A stretch of DNA of 64,000 bases. It comes from Pseudomonas silvicola (GTDB lineage Bacteria; Pseudomonadota; Gammaproteobacteria; Pseudomonadales; Pseudomonadaceae). Location of the stretch: NCBI RefSeq assembly GCF_026651855.1, contig NZ_CP093280.1:6160501-6224500 (forward strand). The letters are read 5' to 3'. A program made the position numbers and the translations under genes. Position 1 is the stretch's first letter. Each line of letters starts with the position of its first letter. The notes below the pieces were generated by a model. It made no database searches and had not been told where the DNA came from. It worked only from the letters and a program-made list of their open reading frames with translations. Below, in pieces: positions 57,514-64,000 of this stretch.

Positions 57514-57987
57514 ATGAGCCATGCACAACGCCCACCGCTGCCGCCGTTCACGCGGGAAACCGCCCTGCAGAAAGTACGCGCCGCCGAGGACGGCTGGAAC
57601 AGCCGCGATGCGGCGAAGGTTGCCCTGGCGTATACCGAAGACACCTACTGGCGCAACCGCGCCGAATTCATCGAAGGCCGCGCCCAGGCGCAGCAGTTCC
57701 TGGAGCGTAAATGGCGCAAGGAACTGGACTACCGCCTGATCAAGGAGCTGTGGGCCTTTACCGACAACCGCATCGCCGTGCGCTACGCCTACGAGTGGCA
57801 TGACGACTCGGGCAACTGGTTCCGCTCTTACGGCAATGAGAACTGGGAGTTCGACGCCAATGGGCTGATGCAACGGCGCTTTGCCTGCATCAATGATCTG
57901 CCGATCAGCGAGGCGGAACGCAAGTATCACTGGCCACTGGGGCGCCGGCCGGATGACCATCCCGGGTTGAGTGAACTGGGGCTCTGA
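57514..57987 (+). CDS. Nuclear transport factor 2-like protein (DUF1348)
   Basis: This is a 157-residue protein of the NTF2-like fold in the DUF1348 family ([48 protein letters not shown]). It lies 10 bases downstream of cynS and is clearly in the same operon. Its role in cyanate use is unknown. The fold usually hosts small-molecule lyase or isomerase activity, or binding. Confidence 0.9.
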   Translation: MSHAQRPPLPPFTRETALQKVRAAEDGWNSRDAAKVALAYTEDTYWRNRAEFIEGRAQAQQFLERKWRKELDYRLIKELWAFTDNRIAVRYAYEWHDDSGNWFRSYGNENWEFDANGLMQRRFACINDLPISEAERKYHWPLGRRPDDHPGLSELGL

Positions 57988-58584
57988 GGGCGAACACGTC
58001 AGTGGATGTGAACAGTTCCAGGGCATGGGCGCGTTCAAGATCCGTGGCGCGTTCAATGCCAAGCGGCCACGGCGCTGTGCCCGACTTGCGCAATCATCGA
58101 TGTAGAACCTGAAGCAGGCAACGATGGCCAGAGATCGTTTCGCCGCAGGGAACTGAATCACTACGCGCACTGGCTGCAGCAATGCGGCCCAAGCCGTCTG
58201 ATGTTGACGGTGGTGGGCCCTGGCGGGTGATCGATCGGGTCGATTTCAAAAAGCCGGACATTTTTCCAAGACGCAGGTCACACGAGCGGCCACAGGCATT
58301 GAATACCTGCGGGTACTCGCCGTGGGGCCCGTGGAATACAACGGTCATCCCGATGCGCTGCTGACCATCGAGTCCAGTCCCCTGGGGTGGTGCGCACCGC
58401 TGCCGGCAGTGCAGCACACCCGGCAGTGGCGCACCGGTTACCGCACCCACATACGGATCGCCCTGGATTTCCTTCGCGACCTTCGCGCCAGCAAGTGCCA
58501 CAGCAGCCCTGTGGAACCGGGCGAAGCTCTGGAAGGCCTCTACCCGGACTGGTTGCTACCCTGCAGCGCCTGCCGCCCATGAAA
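57988..58584 (+). pseudogene. Remnants, including a threonine dehydratase-like fragment
   Basis: About 600 bases with no intact gene. From 58010 the plus strand encodes EQFQGMGAFKIRGAFNA, then in the same frame (58094 on) IIDVEPEAGNDGQRSFR. These resemble the PLP-lysine segment and a central segment of serine/threonine or 3-hydroxyaspartate dehydratases, with most of the intervening protein missing. The frame stops near 58230. Downstream, 58322-58582 is open for 86 codons but unrecognised. A degraded REP copy lies at about 58508-58545 (CTGTGGAACCGGGCGAAGCT). Confidence 0.6.
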
Positions 58585-61500
58585 TCAGGCAGCGGCTTCG
58601 TAGAGCTTGACCACCGCCGGCTCACCGTCACGCAGGCACTGGCGCAGCCGCTGCGCTTCCTGCTCGGCCGCCACCACGGCCTTGTCCTTCACATGCCCAT
58701 ACCCGCGAATCTGCTCGGGCAAGCGCGCCAGGCTCAAGGCCGTGTGGCGATTGGCGGGGGTCAGGTGCGCCAGGATCAGGTCGATGTCGGCACGGTAGCT
58801 ATCGATGAGCGCGCGCTCCTGCCGCCGCTCCTGGCTGTACCCAAACGGGTCGAGCACGCTGCCACGCAGGCACTTGAAAGGCGCCAGAAAACCGAAGGCC
58901 TTCAGCATCCACGGGCCGAAACGACGCTTGCGCTGGCCGCCGAGCCACGACGGCGCCAGGTGGAATTCGAGGCGGTAATCGCCCTCGAACTGTGCTTGCA
59001 CCTGGCGGACGAACTCCCCGTTGCTGTACAACCGCGCCACTTCGTATTCGTCCTTGTAAGCCAGCAGCTTGAAGGCGTATCGCGCCACGGCTTCGGTGAG
59101 GGCCAGCGGCTGCCCCGGCAGCAAGCGAGCTTCGGCGTCGCGTACCCGTTGCACCCACGCCAGGTAGCCCTGGGCGTACGCCGGGTTCTGGTAGTGGCGC
59201 AACGTCTCGGCGTTGGCCGCCAGGCGTTGGTCCAGGGACAACTCCAGCTCGGCCGACACGGCGCGGGTCGGTTCCAGCACGGCGTTCACCGCGGCCAGGT
59301 CATGGGCCGCGCGACGCCCCCACAGGAACGCCTGCTGGTTCAGGCTCACGGCCACGCCATTGAGTTCGATGGCCTTGTTGATGGCTTCGGCGGTCACCGG
59401 AATCAAGCCCAGTTGATAAGCATGGCCGAGCATGAACAGGTTGCTGGCGATGGTATCGCCCAACAGGCCCACGGCCAGGCGGGTGGCGTCGACAAAATGA
59501 GTCTTCTCGGCGCCCACCGCATCGGTGATGGCCCGGCCCATGGCGGCCGCCGGAAACTGCGCGTCCGGGTCACGGGTGAACGCCGCCGTCGGTGTTTGCT
59601 GGCTGTTGATTACCGCGTGGGACTTGCTCAGGCTCAGCTTGGCCAGTGCGTCCGGGCCGGACGCCACCAGCAGGTCACAGCCCAGCAGCAGGTCGGCATC
59701 GCCAGCGGCGATGCGCACGGCAAACAGATCGTCCTGATGCGCCGCGATGCGGATATGGGTCACCACCGGGCCGAATTTCTGCGCCAGCCCGGCCTGGTCC
59801 AGCACGCTGCACCCCTTGCCTTCCAGGTTGGCCGCCAGGCCCAGCATGGCGCCCACGGTCGTCACGCCGGTCCCCCCCACACCAGGCAGGAGGATGTTGA
59901 AGGGTTTATCCAGGCGCGGCAGTACCGGCTCGGGCAAAGCGCCGAACGCGTGGTCGCGGCTGGGCAGTCGCGGCTTGCGCAACTGGCCGCCATGCACGGT
60001 GACGAAGCTGGGGCAGAAGCCCTCCACGCAGCTGAAATCCTTGTTGCAGGCGTTCTGGTCGATCTCCCGCTTGCGGCCCTGGGGCGTTTCCAGCGGCAGC
60101 ACCGACAGGCACCCGGACTTCACACCGCAATCACCACAACCCTCGCACACCGCCGGGTTGATCAGCGCCCGCTTGTTCAGTTCGGGCAGGGTGCCGCGCT
60201 TGCGGCGACGGCGCTTCTCGGTGGCGCAGGTCTGGTCGTAGATGATCACCGACACGCCCTTGAACTCGCGCAGTTCGCGCATCACCGCGTCCAGGTCGCG
60301 GCGGTGGTGAAAGCTGGTGATGGGCGCGAACCCGGCGCGGCTGGGGTATTTGTCCGGTTCGTCGCTGACCAGGGCAATGCGCTGCACGCCCTCGTCGAAC
60401 ACCTGGCGGCTGAGCTGGTCGACCCGCAGGATGCCGTCGATGGGCTGGCCACCGGTCATGGCCACCGCGTCGTTGTAGAGGATCTTGTAGGTGATGTTGA
60501 CGTTGGCGGCCACCGCAGCCCGTACCGCCAGGTGGCCAGAGTGGAAATAGGTGCCATCGCCCAGGTTCTGGAACACGTGGGCGGTCTCGGTGAAGGGCGC
60601 CTGGCCGATCCAGGTCACGCCCTCGCCGCCCATCTGGGTGAAGGTCTCGGTCTCGCGGTCCATCCAGATGGTCATGTAGTGGCAGCCGATACCCGCCAGG
60701 GCGCGACTGCCTTCGGGTACTTTGGTGGAGCTGTTGTGCGGGCAACCGGAACAGAAATGCGGGGTACGCTGAACATTGTGCAAGGGCGCCTGCAGCGCCT
60801 GTTCCTTTTCCTGCAGAAAGCGCAGCCGCGCTTCGATCTGCGGGCTGGTGTAGATAGGTGCCAAGCGCTTGGCGATCACCCGGGCGATCATGGCCGGGGT
60901 CAGTTCGCTGAGGTTGGGCAGCAACGAACGGCCCTGCTCGTCGAACTCGCCGACCACCCGAGGGCGCTTGTCCACCGGCCAGTTGTACAACTGGCCGGTG
61001 AGCTGGTCTTCGATGACGCTACGCTTTTCTTCCACCACCAGGATCTCGTCCAGGCCTTGGGCGAAATCGTGCACCGACACTGGTTCCAGCGGCCAGCTCA
61101 TGCCCACTTTCAGCAGACGGATGCCGACCTCGGCGCACAAGGCCTCATCCAGGCCTAGCTCTTCCAGTGCCTGGCGCACATCCAGATAGGACTTGCCCGT
61201 GGTGACGATGCCAAGGCGTGGCTGAGCCGAGTCGAGTACCACCTTGTTCAACTGGTTGGCCCTGGCAAAGGCGCGCGCGGCGTAGATCTTGTAGGTGTTG
61301 AGGCGCGCCTCCTGAGCCAGCGGCGGGTCGGGCCAGCGAATATGCAGGCCGCCTTCGGGCAGCTCGAAGTCTTCGGGGATGCAGGTCTGCACCCTCAGCG
61401 GATCAACCTCCACCACCGCCGAGGAGTCGACATTTTCGGCGATGGTTTTCATGGCCACCCAGCACCCACTGTAGCGCGACAGCTCCCAGCCGATGATGCC

Positions 61501-62046
61501 GTAGTCGAGGATTTCCTGAACGTTGCAGGGGTTGAGCACCGGAATCATCGCCGCCATGAAGGCGTGCTCACTCTGGTGGGCAATGGTGGAGGACTTGCAG
61601 CCGTGATCGTCACCGGCCAGCAACAGCACCCCGCCCTGGGGCGCGACCCCGGCCGAGTTGCCGTGCTTGAACACGTCGCCGCAGCGGTCCACACCTGGGC
61701 CTTTGCCGTACCACAGGGCAAACACACCCTCGTATTTGCCTTGTGGAAACAGGTTGACCTGCTGGCTGCCCCATACCGCGGTGGCACCCAACTCTTCGTT
61801 GATGCCCGGCTGGAAATGGATGGCGTGGGTCTGCAGGTAATCGCGGGCTTCCCACAGGCTCTTGTCGAGGTTGCCCAACGGGGAGCCGCGGTAACCGGAA
61901 ATGAACCCCGCGGTGTTCAACCCGCGGGCTTCGTCACGCTGCTTCTGCAACATGGGCAGGCGGGTCAGGGCCTGGGTACCGGTCAGGTAAAGGTGCCCGG
62001 TGGCGAGGCGATACTTGTCGTCCAGGCGGACGTCGGCTAGGGACAT
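58585..62046 (-). CDS. Indolepyruvate ferredoxin oxidoreductase family protein (fused)
   Basis: This 1153-residue enzyme oxidatively decarboxylates a 2-oxo acid (indole-, phenyl- or branched-chain pyruvate) to the acyl-CoA, passing electrons to ferredoxin. The N-terminal part resembles the pyrimidine domain of IorA (GFISGYRGSPLGNLDKSLWE). The thiamine diphosphate domain carries GIGCHYMTIWMDRETETF, GEGVTWIGQAPF and ILYNDAVAMTGGQP. A cysteine cluster (CEGCGDCGVKSGC, CNKDFSC) binds Fe-S. The gamma-type domain follows (LPGVGGTGVTTVGAMLGLAA). The start ATG 62046 has AGGAG upstream. Fused single-chain forms of this size are common in proteobacteria. Confidence 0.93.
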   Translation of the reverse strand: MSLADVRLDDKYRLATGHLYLTGTQALTRLPMLQKQRDEARGLNTAGFISGYRGSPLGNLDKSLWEARDYLQTHAIHFQPGINEELGATAVWGSQQVNLFPQGKYEGVFALWYGKGPGVDRCGDVFKHGNSAGVAPQGGVLLLAGDDHGCKSSTIAHQSEHAFMAAMIPVLNPCNVQEILDYGIIGWELSRYSGCWVAMKTIAENVDSSAVVEVDPLRVQTCIPEDFELPEGGLHIRWPDPPLAQEARLNTYKIYAARAFARANQLNKVVLDSAQPRLGIVTTGKSYLDVRQALEELGLDEALCAEVGIRLLKVGMSWPLEPVSVHDFAQGLDEILVVEEKRSVIEDQLTGQLYNWPVDKRPRVVGEFDEQGRSLLPNLSELTPAMIARVIAKRLAPIYTSPQIEARLRFLQEKEQALQAPLHNVQRTPHFCSGCPHNSSTKVPEGSRALAGIGCHYMTIWMDRETETFTQMGGEGVTWIGQAPFTETAHVFQNLGDGTYFHSGHLAVRAAVAANVNITYKILYNDAVAMTGGQPIDGILRVDQLSRQVFDEGVQRIALVSDEPDKYPSRAGFAPITSFHHRRDLDAVMRELREFKGVSVIIYDQTCATEKRRRRKRGTLPELNKRALINPAVCEGCGDCGVKSGCLSVLPLETPQGRKREIDQNACNKDFSCVEGFCPSFVTVHGGQLRKPRLPSRDHAFGALPEPVLPRLDKPFNILLPGVGGTGVTTVGAMLGLAANLEGKGCSVLDQAGLAQKFGPVVTHIRIAAHQDDLFAVRIAAGDADLLLGCDLLVASGPDALAKLSLSKSHAVINSQQTPTAAFTRDPDAQFPAAAMGRAITDAVGAEKTHFVDATRLAVGLLGDTIASNLFMLGHAYQLGLIPVTAEAINKAIELNGVAVSLNQQAFLWGRRAAHDLAAVNAVLEPTRAVSAELELSLDQRLAANAETLRHYQNPAYAQGYLAWVQRVRDAEARLLPGQPLALTEAVARYAFKLLAYKDEYEVARLYSNGEFVRQVQAQFEGDYRLEFHLAPSWLGGQRKRRFGPWMLKAFGFLAPFKCLRGSVLDPFGYSQERRQERALIDSYRADIDLILAHLTPANRHTALSLARLPEQIRGYGHVKDKAVVAAEQEAQRLRQCLRDGEPAVVKLYEAAA

Positions 62047-62211
62047 GCGGCACTCCTGTTATTTTTATGGGTGGCCATGACTCATCAGTCAGTGGCTAAA
62101 AATATGCCTGCGGGAGTGAGGGTTTTTCTTCCTAAATAACGGCGATTCCGCTCGCGTTGTGCATGATTTTTTCGCTATCGCCGTCCTGAGCGGTGCATTC
62201 ATGCAGGGCGA
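62047..62211. promoter_or_regulatory. Upstream region of the oxidoreductase gene
   Basis: This 165-base gap lies before the oxidoreductase start. AT-richer stretches (TTTTTCTTCCTAAATAACG at about 62127-62145, and GATTTTTTCGC) are likely promoter parts. No specific motif was identified. Confidence 0.35.
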
Positions 62212-62600
62212 TCAGGGGCGCGCCCCGGGTCCGGCCAGCCGCTTGAGCAGCGGGATGACGGCAGGCTTGCGACCCGGTGCCGAATAGGCCAATACCACCT
62301 GCCGAGCAAACCGCTCACCCGGGTCCACGGGCAAGGCTTGGCAGGCGCCGGCCTGCAGTCCGCCCCACTGGGGCACCAGCGCGACCCCCTGCCCGCACCC
62401 CACGAGAATGCTGATGGTTTCCAGGGCATCCAGGTCGCAACTGACGCGGGGCTCGATGCCCAGGTCGTCCAAGTAACGCTGGGCGATCTGCCCCCCCAGG
62501 AACAGGCGTCATAGCGCAGGTAAGGCTGGGTACGCAGTTGTTCCGGGACCTCGTGCGGTTGGGCTTTCGAGGTACCGGGTATCCATCACTTTTCCTTGTG
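62212..62600 (-). pseudogene. LysR-type regulator remnant, frameshifted
   Basis: The last 86 codons encode a LysR effector-domain C-terminus (YLDDLGIEPRVSCDLDALET, GCGQGVALVPQWGG). Upstream, a different frame continues the same protein (EVPEQLRTQPYLRYDACSWG). The frames meet at a run of seven G (C on the plus strand, 62491-62497), where eight would restore SWGGQIAQRYLDD. The N-terminal helix-turn-helix half is missing. It is a pseudogene by truncation, with an additional slip at the homopolymer. Confidence 0.75.
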
Positions 62601-62692
62601 CTGAGCGCAAGCGTTGCTGCGTTTACTTGAAAGGCCGGGCCTCATAATCTGGGGCGGAACCTAGCATGGGAGCCTTTCCAATGAGTACCCCC

Positions 62693-62700
62693 TTTCATAC
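62693..62700. repeat. Left target-site duplication of the inserted element
   Basis: TTTCATAC precedes the left inverted repeat. It matches TTTCATAT at 63149-63156 except for the last base. If read as 7 bases, the two copies are identical (TTTCATA). Confidence 0.8.
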
Positions 62701-63148
62701 GGTTCTTCACGGAATCCTGGGGAAGTTGGTGGTGCCTTCAACGATCTGTAGTGAACAAACAAGGCGGACCAGGTGATCTCACAGGCATAACTGGCCCGAA
62801 ACAGATGTGGGACCGGGCTTGCCCGGGAAGCGCCGTGCGGACGGCGCTCGGTTTCATGGGCGCAGGAAAACCCAAGACATGCATCCGGTGGCCTTGATGC
62901 GATTGCAAGCCGGGGCGATAGGATGTTCATCGGAGCTCCTGGCTGGGGATTGCACCAAGGCTACCAGGCGCTAGGCGATATTGTAGTGTCGCTGTTGAGA
63001 TCGAGCGCCGTCCGCACGGCGCTTCCCGGGCAAGCCCAGTCCCACATCTGTTTCGGGCCAGTTATTCTTCGGCATCACCTGGTCCGCTCTGTTTGCTCAC
63101 TGCAGATCTGTGGTGGCACCACCATTTCCCGGGATTCCGTGAAGAACC
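62700..63148. mobile_element. 449-bp inverted-repeat (MITE-like) insertion
   Basis: Termini GGTTCTTCACGGAATCC (62701-62717) and its exact complement (63132-63148) extend into inverted arms of about 150 bases each, with a roughly 140-base unique core. The arms include a REP-like GACCGGGCTTGCCCGGGAAG and a GCGCCGTGCGGACGGCGC hairpin. There is no transposase, so it must be moved in trans. It is flanked by TTTCATAC and TTTCATAT, and it interrupts a VOC gene. Arms and core resemble the array at 31556-33238. Confidence 0.88.
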
Positions 63149-63156
63149 TTTCATAT
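63149..63156. repeat. Right target-site duplication of the inserted element
   Basis: TTTCATAT follows the right inverted repeat directly and begins the downstream half of the VOC reading frame. It pairs with the copy at 62693-62700. Confidence 0.8.
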
Positions 63157-63550
63157 TGCCTATCATGTCCGCGACCTGGACCAGGCGCGGACCTTCTACC
63201 GCGACGTGCTGGGCTGCGCCGAAGGGCGCAGCACCGACACCTGGGTCGACTTCGACTTCTTTGGCCACCAGGTTTCGCTGCACCTGGGCGAGCCGTTCAA
63301 GACCACCCGCACCGGCAAGGTCGGCGAGCACCTGGTGCTGATGCCGCACATTGGCGTGATCCTGCCCCTGGAGCGCTGGCTGGCGCTAGCGCAACGGCTG
63401 CAGCAACACGGCCTGGCCTTCGAAATTCCCCCGGTGGTGCGCTTTGCCGGCGAGCCAGGCGAACAGCGCACGATGTTTTTCCTCGATCCCAGCGGCAACC
63501 CCATTGAAATAAAAGGTTTCAAGGACATGTCCGGCGTCTTCGCCGCCTGA

Positions 63551-63715
63551 TTCATCACCTCACTGGAACAGACAATGACATCGACCTGAGCCTGGCCTAC
63601 CAGGCGAAGCTGGGGTTCCAGGGTTCACGGCACACTGAATGGCTTCCTGAACAAGCGCATTTATGCTGTGATGACGCATGAACGTTTCGCTAAAAACAAG
63701 AAAAGGGAATTGATC
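63551..63715. other. Intergenic region before the Lrp-type gene
   Basis: No gene is recognised in these 165 bases. Promoter elements for the Lrp/AsnC gene are expected here. A frame with AYQAKLGFQGSRH around 63596-63634 hints at a short decayed fragment but is too short to name. Confidence 0.3.
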
Positions 63716-64000
63716 ATGCAGCCGAAGCTGAGCGCCATCGACCGGCGCATCCTGCGCCTGATCCAGCACGACGCCGACCTGTCCGCCGCCGATATCGCCG
63801 AGCGCGTAGAACTGTCGCAGTCGCCGTGCTGGCGGCGCATTCACCGCATGCAGGAGGAAGGCCTGATCGAGCGCAAGGTCGCCCTGCTAAACCCACGCAA
63901 ACTGGGCCTGAGCATGACGGTGTTCGTCAACGTCAAGCTGTCCGGGCATGGCCGGCGGTACCTGGCGGAATTCGAGGAGGCGATCACCGGCTACCCGGAG
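63716..64000 (+). CDS. Lrp/AsnC-family regulator (5' part, runs off the window)
   Basis: The first 95 codons of a transcriptional regulator are visible from ATG 63716 (AAGGGA about 9 bases upstream). The helix-turn-helix is typical (LSAIDRRILRLIQHDADLS, then AADIAERVELSQSPCWRRIH, RMQEEGLIE), and the beginning of the RAM effector domain follows (VALLNPRKLGLSMTVFVNVK). Lrp-type genes often regulate adjacent amino-acid catabolic genes. The nearby 2-oxoacid oxidoreductase is a candidate target, but this is inferred. Confidence 0.92.
   Translation, partial: MQPKLSAIDRRILRLIQHDADLSAADIAERVELSQSPCWRRIHRMQEEGLIERKVALLNPRKLGLSMTVFVNVKLSGHGRRYLAEFEEAITGYPE

Larger units (their letters stand above)
62681..63550 (+). 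pseudogene. VOC-family gene interrupted by an inserted element
   Basis: ATG AGT ACC CCC TTT CAT A at 62681-62699 continues exactly in frame at 63156 (TT GCC TAT CAT GTC) if the insert and one target copy are removed. This gives MSTPFHIAYHVRDLDQARTF, a standard VOC/glyoxalase N-terminus. The downstream part runs intact to the stop at 63550 (EGRSTDTWVDFDFFGHQ, FFLDPSGNPIEIKGF). A shorter product from an internal GTG at 63206 would lack the first strand. GGGAG lies about 8-12 bases before the original ATG. Confidence 0.9.

Noticed and set aside
58387..61158. 923-codon plus-strand open frame opposite the indolepyruvate oxidoreductase
   Set aside because: It has no family features. The minus-strand enzyme shows clear thiamine and Fe-S motifs across the same region.
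63206..63550. An intact VOC gene starting from an internal GTG
   Set aside because: That start would drop the conserved first strand (FHIAYHVRDLDQARTF). The reading frame clearly continues upstream across the insertion, so it is a disrupted gene.

Overview
The window reads as chromosomal DNA of a fluorescent or putida-type Pseudomonas (inferred). It is GC-rich and carries four TonB-dependent receptors, an ECF sigma factor, an SfnB-type sulfur oxidoreductase, a cyclic beta-glucan synthase and cynR/cynS. REP-type palindromes typical of the genus (GTGGGACCGGGC...GCTCGGGAAG) recur between genes. I saw no rRNA, tRNA, CRISPR array or intact transposase.

Layout. 0.3-7.8 kb: a TonB receptor, a complete polar amino-acid ABC importer and an SfnB-type pair. 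This looks like scavenging of (sulfur-containing) amino acids. 7.8-12.3 kb: an ECF sigma factor divergent from a TonB receptor that is followed by an M19 dipeptidase. 12.3-12.85 kb: a 132-bp tandem REP array. 12.9-16.6 kb: a GH31 alpha-glycosidase and an MFS importer. 17.0-31.4 kb: a locus combining a GntR regulator, a mercaptopyruvate-type sulfurtransferase, a TonB receptor, a MalY/PatB-like C-S lyase and a peptide ABC importer whose genes are split between the two strands. It also holds an NTPase-SUMF1 fusion, a VOC protein and an unusual substrate-binding protein without a signal peptide. A near-identical palindrome sits just upstream of both gntR and the distal solute-binding gene, suggesting that one regulator binds both ends. 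31.5-33.2 kb: a 176-bp tandem array with palindromic arms.

33.3-39.7 kb is the most interesting gene cluster. It is a tight minus-strand operon of TonB receptor, periplasmic binding protein, Fe(II)/2-oxoglutarate oxygenase, tRNA-dependent cyclodipeptide synthase (XYP-type residues) and MFS exporter. It looks like a small diketopiperazine pathway with its own uptake and export functions, possibly a metallophore.

39.9-58 kb: a GAF/EAL protein, an orphan binding protein, a manganese catalase, a 2860-residue NdvB-like cyclic glucan synthase, a Crp-like regulator, a sugar porter and the cynR / cynS-DUF1348 cyanate locus. 58-64 kb: gene remnants, a large indolepyruvate ferredoxin oxidoreductase, a frameshifted LysR remnant and the 5' part of an Lrp/AsnC regulator. 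A VOC gene here is interrupted by a roughly 449-bp inverted-repeat element with a matching target duplication. The core and arms of that element are related to the 31.5-33.2 kb array.
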